NCBI RefSeq assembly: GCF_033097365.1 | Contig: NZ_AP028461.1 | Span: 5,456,001-5,520,000 of the forward strand | Direction of reading: 5' to 3' | Source: Actinoplanes sichuanensis | GTDB taxonomy: Bacteria; Actinomycetota; Actinomycetes; Mycobacteriales; Micromonosporaceae | Length of the DNA stretch: 64,000 nucleotides | Part shown: positions 1-7,880 of the stretch, in pieces | Layout: each line of letters begins with the position of its first letter | Numbering within the stretch: position 1 is the stretch's first letter | Translations under genes and position numbers: made by a program | Notes under the pieces: model-generated | The model's input: the letters and a program-made list of their open reading frames with translations, nothing else | Told to the model about the DNA's origin: nothing | Databases searched by the model: none

Positions 1-1
1 G

Positions 2-760
2 TCGTATGCCGCCGACCTGGTGCCCGATGACACGAACGGCGTCGAGGACGTCTTCGTCCACGATCGGCAGACCCATTCCACCCGGCGGGTCAGCGTCTCC
101 ACCGCCGGTGCCGAGGCAAACGAGCGGAGCATCGGCCCGACGATCACCACGGACGGTCGATACGTAGCCTTCGGTTCCCTCGCTTCCAATCTCGTGCCGA
201 GCGGTGCCGGCGGCGTCTTCGTCCGGGATGTATGGCGGAACCGCACTGAATTGGCGAGCGTCACCAGTGCCGGCCAACCTGCCGGAGGAAACCTCGGGTT
301 GGCCGCGACGATCAGCGCGGAGGGCAGGTTCGTGGCCTTCTACACCGACGCGCCCGACGTCGTACCAGGCGACACCAACGACGTTCAGGACATCTTCGTC
401 CGCGACCTTCGCACCGCCTCGACCAGTCGTGCCGGCCTGACCAGCAAGGGCCTGCAGGGCAACGACAACAGCTCCATGCCCGCGATCAGCGGGGACGGCC
501 GGTTCGTGGCGTTCGTGTCCTACGCAACGAACCTTGTGCCGGGCGACACCAACGGCGTCGAGGACGTCTTCGTACAGGACCGGTGGACGGGCTCAACCCG
601 GCGGGTCAGTGTCTCCGCCTCCAACGGTCAGGGCGACAGCGTCAGCAACTCAGCTGCTTTGAGTGCCGACGGCAGTCGCGTGGCGTTCGTGTCCTACGCA
701 ACGAATCTGGTGCCGAACGACGGCAATCAACTCCTCGACGTGTTCGCACGAGGGTGGTAG
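2..760 (+). CDS. TolB/PD40-type beta-propeller repeat protein, 5' truncated
   Basis: The reading frame is open from base 2, so the gene begins upstream of the window; 252 residues are visible. They consist of about five degenerate units of 45-50 residues, each with a core like GRFVAFVSYATNLVPGDTNG followed by a VEDVFVQDR-type strand. This is the PD40/TolB-like WD40 pattern, expected to form blades of a beta-propeller. Actinobacterial proteins of this type are usually secreted and of unknown ligand; the signal peptide would lie outside the window. No catalytic motif is visible. It ends 58 bp before a convergent response-regulator gene. Confidence 0.8.
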   Translation, partial: SYAADLVPDDTNGVEDVFVHDRQTHSTRRVSVSTAGAEANERSIGPTITTDGRYVAFGSLASNLVPSGAGGVFVRDVWRNRTELASVTSAGQPAGGNLGLAATISAEGRFVAFYTDAPDVVPGDTNDVQDIFVRDLRTASTSRAGLTSKGLQGNDNSSMPAISGDGRFVAFVSYATNLVPGDTNGVEDVFVQDRWTGSTRRVSVSASNGQGDSVSNSAALSADGSRVAFVSYATNLVPNDGNQLLDVFARGW

Positions 761-818
761 GGGCGCGGGAGGTGAAGTGCGGGACGACCGATTGCACCTG
801 GTCGCGGAGGATTACTTG

Positions 819-1466
819 TCAGGTGGCGTTCAGGAAGGTCAGGACAGCCATCACCCGGCGGTTGTCGTCGTCGGAGGGTGGCAGGTCCAGCTTGGTGAAG
901 ATGGCGGCGATGTGTTTGCTGACCGCACTGTCGCTGAGGAAGAGGCGCTGGGCGATGGCCGCGTTGGAGCGGCCCTGGGCCATCAGTTCGAGGACCTCGC
1001 GTTCGCGTGGGGTCAGGCGGGACAGCGGGGTCGCGGCGCCCCCGGCGGTCAGCAGTTTGGCGATGACCTGAGGGTCCATTGCGGTGCCGCCGGTCGCTAC
1101 TCGGCGGACCGCGTCGGCGAACTGGTCGCCGTTGAGGACGCGGTCCTTGAGCAGGTAGCCGACCGCTCCGGCACCGTCGGCCAGGAGTTCACGGGCGTAG
1201 AGCTGTTCGACGTGGGCGGACAGCACGAGGATCGGGAGGCCGGGTGTGGCACGACGGGCTTCGAGGGCGATCTGCAGGCCCTCGTCGGTGAAGGTGGGTG
1301 GCAGGCGTACGTCGACCACTGCCACGTCGGGACGATGGTTGCCGAGCGCATCACGCAGAGCGGGACCGTCGGCGACGGCGGCGGTGATGGTGAATCCGTG
1401 GCTCTCCAGCAGCAGGGCGAGGCCGTCTCTCAAGAGGTGGAGGTCTTCGGCGATGACAACGCGCAC
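819..1466 (-). CDS. NarL/LuxR-family response regulator
   Basis: This 215-residue protein has a receiver domain (residues 1-120, acidic ED pair at 7-8, phospho-acceptor D52 in VVDVRLPP) and a C-terminal LuxR-type helix-turn-helix (about 150-210, LTPREREVLELMAQGRSN). It should act as a DNA-binding regulator phosphorylated by the kinase encoded just upstream. It starts at GTG 1466 inside the 3' end of that kinase gene (37 bp overlap), which implies translational coupling. Target genes cannot be read from the sequence. Confidence 0.93.
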   Translation of the reverse strand: MRVVIAEDLHLLRDGLALLLESHGFTITAAVADGPALRDALGNHRPDVAVVDVRLPPTFTDEGLQIALEARRATPGLPILVLSAHVEQLYARELLADGAGAVGYLLKDRVLNGDQFADAVRRVATGGTAMDPQVIAKLLTAGGAATPLSRLTPREREVLELMAQGRSNAAIAQRLFLSDSAVSKHIAAIFTKLDLPPSDDDNRRVMAVLTFLNAT

Positions 1467-3379
1467 GGCACCTCCATGATCACTACGGTGGGGCCACCGG
1501 CGGGACTGTGCAGGGTCACAGTGCCGTCGAAGACACCGAGCCGCCGCATGATGCCGCGCAGACCGGTGCCGGCTGACGGGTTCGCACCGCCGGGGCCGTC
1601 GTCGGTGACCACCATACGCAGCAGGCCGTCCTGGTGGCGGAGGGTGAGCGTGACGGTGGAGGCGATCCGGGCGGCGTTGGCGAGGGTTTCGCAGACCGCG
1701 AAGTAGACGGCCGACTCGACGGCTGGTTCGAGGCGGCCGGGTAGGTCGGTGTCGACAGTGACCGGAAGGGGGGTGTCCAGGGCGATGGCGCGGACGGCGT
1801 CGGTGAGGCCACGTTCGGCGAGGACCGGTGGGTGGATGCCACGGACCAGGTCGCGGAGTTCGGCCAAGGCGGTCGCGGACGTCTCCTGTGCCTGGGTGAG
1901 CAGTTCCCGGGCCCGGTCCGGGTCGGTCTCCATGAGGCGGGCGACAGCTCCGAGCCCGAGACCGACGGCGACCAGTCGAGCCTGTGCGCCGTCGTGCAGG
2001 TCGCGTTCGATCCGCCGTAGCTCGGCGGCGGCCGCGTCCGCGGTGTCGGCCCGGCTGGAATGGAGATGTTCCACACGACCGGCGAGGACGTCATGACTGC
2101 TGTTCAACTCGTCGAGCTGGAGGGCAAGGTCGGTGGCGGCGGTCGGGCGCAGCAGGAGGGTGTCCCACCAGGTGCGGGCCCAGGTCAGTGGGGCGGCCAG
2201 GGCCAGGCCGAGCAGGGTCAGGGCCAGGCCGGCCAGGAGGCTGGTCCAGCCGGGAGCCATGCTGGGGACGGCGCCGCCCAACTCCAGGGCGTGCCACAGA
2301 TAGAACGGGGTGATCCAGTAATCGGTGAACAGGCCGATCGGCACCGCCCACGGCGCCCAGGTGATCGGCTGCCAGAGCAGGCCGAAGAAACCGGCGGACA
2401 CGAGGATCGCGGGAAGCAGCGTGATCGGCGCCCAGAGGACGGCACCCCACGCCCACAGCTGGTCGCGCCAGGTGGCCGGGTCGTGGCTGACCCATCGGTA
2501 GCGCTGGAGGCTGATGGCGAAGTCGGGTTCGGCGTAGAGGGTGCGGCCGTATCGATAGTTGCCGTCCTCGTCGGGTTCTGGCGGCGGCGGAAGCGGGCGA
2601 TACGGGCTGGGCAGGAGCACACCGGTCCAGTGATGCGCGCGGCGCCGATAGATCTCGGTCAACGGGCGGGTGAAGGTGGTGACCGTCGGCAGCAGGCCAC
2701 CCCAGGACAGGATGACGGCGCCGAGGGTCAGCACGGCGGCGCCGAGGGCGGCCAGATGCAGTCCGGCGAGGCCGGCGAGGCGCCAGGTGACGGTCCAGGC
2801 TCGGCTGATCAGGCCGCGGCGGGGCGGGTGCGGGCGTTCCTGGAGAAGAGAGCGCGTGCTCTGGCCGTAGCAACGCAGACACGTAGGGGCGACCAGCAAC
2901 GCCGCGGTGATCGCTGCTCCGGCCACGAGCCAGTCCCATGGCCCGGTACCCACCGCCAGGAGACCAAGCGTGATCAGCGCGGGTGGCAGCAGGGCCGGAA
3001 CGGCGCTGGTGACGGGGGCGACGGTGAGCCATCGCCATTCCACGGCGGCGAGAGGGTCATTGCCGTAATGATCGAATTTGGACATCCAGTGGGCGGTCCG
3101 CGGGGATCGGTAGAGCGTCGCGCCGTGCTGGTACCAGCCGTCGGCGCGGCGCTGCGGTGGAGTCGGCGGCGTTCGCCGGACGTCCGGCACGTCGGCGCCG
3201 GTCCAGCGACGGACCAGCCGCCGCCCGAACGCGACGAGTCGTTGCTGCCCGGCGACCGCCGCGGGAAACGGCACGACGAGGGTCACGGAGATCAACATCA
3301 GCAGGGCGTACGCGAAACCGGCGACCGTGAGCAGCGAGAGGCAGGCACATCGTAGGACGGCGAGCGCGTGACGGGTCAT
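1430..3379 (-). CDS. Membrane sensor histidine kinase (HisKA_3 type)
   Basis: The protein is 649 residues from ATG 3379; the open frame continues to 4381, but that extension runs through two oppositely oriented genes and lacks actinobacterial coding character. The N-terminal two thirds contain several hydrophobic segments arranged in two similar halves, each followed by a Pro/Tyr-rich stretch (PPEPDEDGNYRYGRTLYAEP). The C-terminus carries the HisKA_3 dimerisation helix with phospho-accepting His in RDLHDGAQARL and a HATPase region (NAARIAS, VTDDGPGG, GTGLRGI). It is the partner of the downstream LuxR-type regulator. The duplicated membrane module gives no clear hint of signal. Confidence 0.9.
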   Translation of the reverse strand: MTRHALAVLRCACLSLLTVAGFAYALLMLISVTLVVPFPAAVAGQQRLVAFGRRLVRRWTGADVPDVRRTPPTPPQRRADGWYQHGATLYRSPRTAHWMSKFDHYGNDPLAAVEWRWLTVAPVTSAVPALLPPALITLGLLAVGTGPWDWLVAGAAITAALLVAPTCLRCYGQSTRSLLQERPHPPRRGLISRAWTVTWRLAGLAGLHLAALGAAVLTLGAVILSWGGLLPTVTTFTRPLTEIYRRRAHHWTGVLLPSPYRPLPPPPEPDEDGNYRYGRTLYAEPDFAISLQRYRWVSHDPATWRDQLWAWGAVLWAPITLLPAILVSAGFFGLLWQPITWAPWAVPIGLFTDYWITPFYLWHALELGGAVPSMAPGWTSLLAGLALTLLGLALAAPLTWARTWWDTLLLRPTAATDLALQLDELNSSHDVLAGRVEHLHSSRADTADAAAAELRRIERDLHDGAQARLVAVGLGLGAVARLMETDPDRARELLTQAQETSATALAELRDLVRGIHPPVLAERGLTDAVRAIALDTPLPVTVDTDLPGRLEPAVESAVYFAVCETLANAARIASTVTLTLRHQDGLLRMVVTDDGPGGANPSAGTGLRGIMRRLGVFDGTVTLHSPAGGPTVVIMEVPCALSSPKTSTS

Positions 3380-3514
3380 GAACCGAGTCTTCGCCACGGC
3401 GACCGCCAGCACATGCCAGCAGGCTACCGAGCACGGTGGAGGTAAGTGCACCTTGATTGGGCAATTTGTCCTATATGCTCGCTTCTGGCAGCTACTGCGG
3501 GTTTGGATTCTCAC

Positions 3515-3997
3515 ATGCGATACATCGTTCACGAGGCGCCACTGCGCCGGGCGCCGTCGAATATCACCGCCATGATCGACCTGGAGCCGTTCGGACTGCC
3601 CGGTGAGATGGAGCAGGTCTGGATCACCCCGCCGTCCGGGACCACCGCGGCGATGGCGTGTGTTCCGTTCCGGGCCTACGGGCTGGCACTCAACGATGTG
3701 GTCGGGCTGGACACCCATCGGCGGCGGGTTCGGCGGCTGCTCCGGTCGTCCGGTCATCAGGCGTTCCGGCTGCACTTCTCCAAGTGTTCCGAGGAGGATG
3801 CGGCGATGCTGCGGGCCGGAGTGGAGGCGACCATCGAGCGGATGGGCCTGGGCTGCGAGTGGAGCGGCGACCGGCACGTGGTGATCGACGTACCGCCGGG
3901 TGTCGAGCTCGACCCGCTGGAGCCGGTGATCCGTGACCATGTCGACACCGGTCGCGCGTCCTGGGAATGGAGTCATGTCGAGGCCTTCCGGATCTAG
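3515..3997 (+). CDS. DUF4265-like protein
   Basis: This 160-residue protein contains a PFRAYGLALNDVVGLD stretch and a SGHQAFRLHF stretch, the two hallmarks I associate with DUF4265 proteins of unknown function. No signal peptide or membrane segment is present. The start ATG 3515 (MRYIVHEA) is chosen because it precedes the conserved part; ATG 3572 (MIDLEPFG) is an alternative. It lies divergent from the histidine kinase and 9 bp before the cold-shock-like gene, so the two probably form an operon. Biochemical role is unknown. Confidence 0.65.
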   Translation: MRYIVHEAPLRRAPSNITAMIDLEPFGLPGEMEQVWITPPSGTTAAMACVPFRAYGLALNDVVGLDTHRRRVRRLLRSSGHQAFRLHFSKCSEEDAAMLRAGVEATIERMGLGCEWSGDRHVVIDVPPGVELDPLEPVIRDHVDTGRASWEWSHVEAFRI

Positions 3998-4006
3998 GAG
4001 CAGCTG

Positions 4007-4282
4007 ATGGCGATCACCGCGTTCATCCGTGAGTGGCACGACGATGAGGGATGGGGTGTACTCGACTCCACCGAGACGCCGGGCGGGTGCTGGGCGCATC
4101 GCAGCAACGCCGCGGTCCGGGGGTATGCGACGTTCACCGCCGGCCAGGAGGTCCAGGTCGAGTTCGAGGCCGCCGGTCAGGATGGCTATGCCTTCCGGGC
4201 GTTCCGCTTCTGGCCGGCCGACCAGGTACCGGACCGGCCCACCGCGACGTCCGCACAACCAGCGAAGGGCCCACCGGCCTGA
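4007..4282 (+). CDS. Cold-shock-domain-like small protein
   Basis: This 91-residue protein has a GGAG-containing ribosome site and ATG immediately downstream of the DUF4265-like gene. Its first 65 residues resemble a divergent OB-fold cold-shock domain: a DDEGWGVLDS strand in place of the usual GFGFI, then CWAHRSNA in place of FVHFS, and GQEVQVEFE before the last strands. The canonical RNP1/RNP2 aromatics are only partly kept, so nucleic-acid binding is plausible rather than certain. The last 20 residues are a Pro/Ala-rich tail. Confidence 0.65.
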   Translation: MAITAFIREWHDDEGWGVLDSTETPGGCWAHRSNAAVRGYATFTAGQEVQVEFEAAGQDGYAFRAFRFWPADQVPDRPTATSAQPAKGPPA

Positions 4283-4625
4283 CACGATCGCCCGGTCATC
4301 GGGCTCGGGTGAGGGTGTTGCGTGCCCGCGGTGCAGGTGGCCGGGGGCGGTTGTGCCGAGGGCGCGCGTCGACCCGCACACCCGGGCGACCAGACCGGCC
4401 CGGCGCGGAGTCGGTACGACCAGCGGAGAAGGCCACCGGCTTGAGACCGGCCAGGCCGGCGGAAAAGGACACCAGCCCGAGACCGGCCAGGCCGGCGGAA
4501 AAGGAGACCGGCCAGGCCGGCGGAGAAGTCACCGGGACCGAAGACGACCAACATCGGAACGAAGCGAACCCCCAGGCCGAAGACGATCAACCACGAGAGC
4601 GGGCCGGATACAGACCCGGAGGCGA
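4283..4625. other. 343-bp intergenic stretch with a short repeat array
   Basis: This gap lies between convergent genes. The first part has a weak GCCCG/CGGGC hairpin near 4291, too short to call a terminator. The rest is purine-biased on the + strand and holds the GAGACCGGCCAGGCCGGCGG repeat described separately. I see no credible gene: open frames here are only low-complexity shadows. Confidence 0.5.
4443..4530. repeat. Three-copy direct repeat, GAGACCGGCCAGGCCGGCGG core
   Basis: The 20-bp core GAGACCGGCCAGGCCGGCGG begins at 4443, 4479 and 4504, followed each time by AAAAGG or a close variant. Spacing is unequal (36 and 25 bp), so this is an imperfect repeat cluster rather than a regular array. 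It lies between convergent genes and contains an internal GGCC-rich dyad. Confidence 0.7.
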
Positions 4626-5282
4626 TCAGCGTTTCAGGGAGCCGGCGGTCGTCCCCGTCAACTGGTGGGCGAAGCACAGCACACCATCGTCGCCGGTGAA
4701 GCCCAACTCGCTCATCCGCGCGGTGAAGACGAAGTAGCCGGCCCCGTCCGGACGCTTCTGCCCGGTGTACTCCTCGAATCGCTGTTCGCAACCGGCCTCT
4801 GCGGTCTCCTCGGTGGCCCCCGGCAGATCGAAGATGCCAACCACCTCACTGCTGTGCGCCGACGTGCAGGGCAGTACGTCCACAGAGCGCCCGACCTGCT
4901 CCTCGAGATCCTTGACGCAGTCCCCGGCCCGCAGGTCCCGCAACGCGATGGACCGTTCACCGCGGATGGCTCCGGCAGCGTCCCGGTCCGGCCCGTCTGC
5001 GACGTCGCGGACGACGGCACGGACCCCGGCGACCACGACGAGGATGATCAGGATGCCGTTGATGGCGAGCCCGGCGATGGCGAAGAACCGGCCGCGCTTG
5101 TCCCCGTTGCGGATGCTCTGGACGAGCCCGATGACGCCGAAGACGAGGCTGAGCACACCACCGCCGAGGCAGATCAGCGCGAGTGTCAGTGAGGCGATGG
5201 AGAAGCCATTGGTCTTGCCGTTCCAGCGTGGCGGCGGCATGGGCGACGCGTAGGGAACGGCGGGGTAACTCTGTTGATCCAC
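4626..5282 (-). CDS. DUF4190 / septum-formation-like membrane protein
   Basis: This protein of about 218 residues starts with a short Pro-rich cytoplasmic segment, then a DUF4190-type pair of membrane helices (NGFSIASLTLALICLGGG to FAIAGLAINGILIILVV). An extracytoplasmic domain follows with three Cys residues (DCVKDLE, LPCTSAHSSE, AGCEQRF), typical of the actinobacterial septum-formation-like domain; a fourth Cys sits near the C-terminus. GTG 5282 is preferred over TTG 5291 on start-codon preference and an upstream AGG; either is possible. The function is not established for the family. Confidence 0.82.
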   Translation of the reverse strand: MDQQSYPAVPYASPMPPPRWNGKTNGFSIASLTLALICLGGGVLSLVFGVIGLVQSIRNGDKRGRFFAIAGLAINGILIILVVVAGVRAVVRDVADGPDRDAAGAIRGERSIALRDLRAGDCVKDLEEQVGRSVDVLPCTSAHSSEVVGIFDLPGATEETAEAGCEQRFEEYTGQKRPDGAGYFVFTARMSELGFTGDDGVLCFAHQLTGTTAGSLKR

Positions 5283-5402
5283 CGGGATCAACCTACAACC
5301 ACGTCGATATCACCATGCAGAGGGCCGAACCGATATGCCGCATTAATCGACGTTTCTCGATATGAAGGGAGGGTCCCTACCCCCGTTCCCCCGGAGGAAG
5401 CC

Positions 5403-5933
5403 ATGCTGATCCGCAAGATCGCGGCAGCCGTCTTCGCGATCCTCGCCCTCGGCGGCGTCCAGGCGGTCACCGCCGCCCCCGCCACCGCGGCGCCCCGCAT
5501 CCTGTACTACGACGCCAGCCAGGCCCAGGAGTTCAAGGCCGTCGTCGACCAGGGCGCCCAGATTTGGAACAACAGCGTCACCAACGTTCGCCTGCTCCCG
5601 GTGACCTCCGGCCGCACGCCGAACATCCGGATCTACGCCGACAACGGCTGGCCGCGCACCTACTCCAGCTCGCTCGGCAACGGCTACTGGTACATGGGCC
5701 GCCAGGCGGTCAACCAGGGCTACAACCCGCCGCGGATCTCGGCCCACGAGTTCGGTCACATCCTCGGCCTGCCGGACCGGCGGACCGGGCTGTGCGCCGA
5801 CCTGATGTCCGGCAGCAGCGCCCCGGTGAGCTGCACCAACGCCAACCCGAACGCCACCGAAGCGCGCACCGTCAACAACAACTTCGCGAGCGCCGCGATG
5901 GCCGTACCGTCGAAGGTCTATGCCTGGCAGTAG
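5403..5933 (+). CDS. Snapalysin-type secreted zinc metalloprotease
   Basis: This 176-residue protein has a good ribosome site (GGAGGA) and ATG 5403. A signal peptide covers residues 1-30 (KIAAAVFAILALGGV, cleavage near TAAPA). The metal-binding motif HEFGHILGLPD matches HExxHxxGxxD of the snapalysin (M7) family, with the third ligand Asp, and two downstream Cys (LCADLMSG, SCTNANP) could form the family disulfide. It is expected to hydrolyse milk-type proteins extracellularly. The LysR activator that often neighbours Streptomyces snapalysin genes is absent here. Confidence 0.92.
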   Translation: MLIRKIAAAVFAILALGGVQAVTAAPATAAPRILYYDASQAQEFKAVVDQGAQIWNNSVTNVRLLPVTSGRTPNIRIYADNGWPRTYSSSLGNGYWYMGRQAVNQGYNPPRISAHEFGHILGLPDRRTGLCADLMSGSSAPVSCTNANPNATEARTVNNNFASAAMAVPSKVYAWQ

Positions 5934-5941
5934 AAGAAGCG

Positions 5942-5968
5942 GGCCCGGGGGCGAGACGTCCCCGGGCC
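5942..5968. terminator. Hairpin terminator between convergent genes
   Basis: GGCCCGGGG (5942-5950) pairs with CCCCGGGCC (5960-5968) around a 9-base loop. It sits between the stop of the snapalysin gene and the stop of the convergent DUF3455 gene, so it can serve both directions. There is no U-tract, as is usual in actinomycetes. Confidence 0.75.
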
Positions 5969-5978
5969 GCGCGACGAC

Positions 5979-6560
5979 CTAGACGCCGGGAGCGTCCCAG
6001 AAGACATAGATCGAGCCGTACGGTACGGACGCCTTCTCCCCGGCGACGCAGCTGCCGGACGGGGCGACCCCACCGGACGTGCGCAGCCGGTTGATGAAGT
6101 CGGCCCGGCTGAGAACGCCCTTGCCGGAGTGGGTCTCGACCTTGAGCAGCAGCTCCGGGATCGCGCCCTCGACATTCGACCCGTTCACCCGGGACGCGGT
6201 GACCAGCGAGCCGTCCCGCAGCGACTGCCAGCTCGGCCCGCCGAAGTGGTGGATGCGCCCGCCGGTGCCGATGAGCTGGGCCTCCGGCACCGACGGGGTG
6301 CCGGTGAACACGCCTGTCGTCGCGCCGGCCGGCACCGCACAGGTGTAGGTCTGGGTGCCGCTGACGACGATGTACGCGCCGACCAGCTTGGACCCGGCCG
6401 GCGGCCGGATCTCCTTGGCGATCAGCGGCACCCCGATCTGGCGGGCACCGGTCTCGACACTGTCGTTGTGCACTCCGGCCAGCGCCGGGCTGGCGACGGT
6501 GGCGACACCGATCGCCGCGGCGACCGCGACAGCACTGATCCGGGAACGGGTGGTGAGCAT
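5979..6560 (-). CDS. Secreted DUF3455-family protein
   Basis: This 193-residue protein starts at ATG 6560, preceded by AGGGGAAA. A clear signal peptide (SRISAVAVAAAIGVATVASPALA) is followed by the DUF3455 pattern: a PPAGSKLVGAYIVVSGTQ strand pair, a TYTCAVPAG strand, HHFGGPSW, and a conserved C-terminus with SGSCVAGE and a SIYVFWD ending. Family function is unknown; members are secreted and common in soil actinobacteria and fungi. The frame extends upstream to 6641, but that part lacks a ribosome site. Confidence 0.85.
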   Translation of the reverse strand: MLTTRSRISAVAVAAAIGVATVASPALAGVHNDSVETGARQIGVPLIAKEIRPPAGSKLVGAYIVVSGTQTYTCAVPAGATTGVFTGTPSVPEAQLIGTGGRIHHFGGPSWQSLRDGSLVTASRVNGSNVEGAIPELLLKVETHSGKGVLSRADFINRLRTSGGVAPSGSCVAGEKASVPYGSIYVFWDAPGV

Positions 6561-6596
6561 GACTTTCCCCTGCCTGCTCGAAAACGTATGAGGCGG

Positions 6597-6619
6597 CGGC
6601 GGGTGGAAGCAGCCCGCCG
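6597..6619 (-). terminator. Hairpin downstream of the homogentisate operon
   Basis: CGGCGGG (6597-6603) pairs with CCCGCCG (6613-6619) around a 9-base loop, 65 bp past the fahA stop in the direction of leftward transcription. It is the only clear stem between fahA and the DUF3455 gene. Confidence 0.5.
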
Positions 6620-6683
6620 TCCGCGACATGACACGGATCACGGCCCGTGACGGTTCGAAGAAGTCGGGGAACTGTCCGTTTGT

Positions 6684-7880
6684 TTACTCGGCAAGAGGAG
6701 AACGGACTCGACCGGCCACCGAGCCGAGCCCGATCACCGAGCCGTCCGGTCCTGGCGCGGTCGCGCTGATCACCACCTCGTCACCGTCGGCGAGGAAGGT
6801 CCGCTCCGAGCCGTCGGCCAGGCGCACCGGCTTCGTGCCGTTCCAGGAGAGCTCGATGAGGCAGCCGGGTGAGCCGCCGCTGATCGTGCCCGAGGCGAAC
6901 AGATCGCCGGTACGCAGCGAGGCGCCGTTGGCGGTCATGTGCGCGAGCATCTGCGCACCGGTCCAGTACATGCCGGCGAACGACGGCTGCGACACGACGT
7001 GCCCGTTGAGCCGGATCTCCAGGCGGATGTCGAAGCCCCACGGCTGCGCCTTCTCGTCGTCGAGGTACGGCAGCAGCGGCACGGTCCGCTCCGGCGGGCC
7101 GACCCGCGCGTGGTCGAGGGCGGCCAGCGGCAGGATCCACGGCGAGATCGAGGTGGCGAAGCTCTTGCCCAGGAACGGGCCGAGCGGAACGTACTCCCAG
7201 GCCTGGATGTCGCGGGCGGACCAGTCGTTGACCAGGCAGACCCCGAACACGTGCCGGTCGAAGGCGCCCAGCTCGACCGGCTCCCCCAACACCGATCCGG
7301 CGCCGACGACGTAACCGAGCTCGGCCTCGATGTCGAGCCGCCGGGACGGCCCGAAGGTGATCTCGCCGTCCGGGCTGCGGCGCTGGCCGCTCGGCCGGGT
7401 GATGTCGGTTCCGGACACGACGACCGTGCCGGCCCGGCCGTGGTAGCCGATCGGCAGATGCTTCCAGTTCGGGGTGAGCGGCGCCTGGTCGGGCCGGAAC
7501 ATCCGGCCCAGGTTGGTGGCGTGCTCCTCGGAGGCGTAGAAGTCGACGTAGTCGGCCACGGTGAACGGCAGGTGCATGATCGCGTCGTCGCGGACCACGA
7601 GATGAGAACGGTGCACCTCGTCGGTGACCCAGGTGGTCAGCAGTCCGCGCAGCTCCGCCCAGACGGCCGGCCCGGCGGCGAGCAGCGCGTCGAGCGACGG
7701 CCCGGCGACCGCGCCGGCCAGCGACGGGGCCAGCCGGCGGACCGTCGCGGGCAGGTCGATGACCAGGTCACCGATCGCCACGCCGGTCCGTGGGTGCGGG
7801 TCGGCCGGGGTACTGAACACACCGTAGGGCAGGGCGGCGACGCCGAACGGGTGGCCGGACGGGATGTCGAGCCAGGTCAC
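6684..7880 (-). CDS. fahA: Fumarylacetoacetase
   Basis: This 398-residue enzyme cleaves fumarylacetoacetate to fumarate and acetoacetate, the last step of tyrosine/homogentisate catabolism. Family motifs are clear: DYVDFYASEEHATN, the active-site region PIGYHGRAGTVVVSGTDI, DIEAELGYVVG with metal-ligand acidic residues, and VCLVNDWSARDIQAWEYVPL. The N-terminal SH3-like domain (WLDIPSGHPFGVAALPYG) is also present. It starts at GTG 7880, overlapping the stop of the preceding gene (GTGA), so it is translationally coupled as the last gene of the operon. Confidence 0.96.
   Translation of the reverse strand: MTWLDIPSGHPFGVAALPYGVFSTPADPHPRTGVAIGDLVIDLPATVRRLAPSLAGAVAGPSLDALLAAGPAVWAELRGLLTTWVTDEVHRSHLVVRDDAIMHLPFTVADYVDFYASEEHATNLGRMFRPDQAPLTPNWKHLPIGYHGRAGTVVVSGTDITRPSGQRRSPDGEITFGPSRRLDIEAELGYVVGAGSVLGEPVELGAFDRHVFGVCLVNDWSARDIQAWEYVPLGPFLGKSFATSISPWILPLAALDHARVGPPERTVPLLPYLDDEKAQPWGFDIRLEIRLNGHVVSQPSFAGMYWTGAQMLAHMTANGASLRTGDLFASGTISGGSPGCLIELSWNGTKPVRLADGSERTFLADGDEVVISATAPGPDGSVIGLGSVAGRVRSPLAE

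Noticed and set aside
3380..4381. N-terminal extension of the first histidine kinase to 983 residues
   Set aside because: The extension runs antisense through two plausible + strand genes and is low-complexity; ATG 3379 begins a normal membrane segment.
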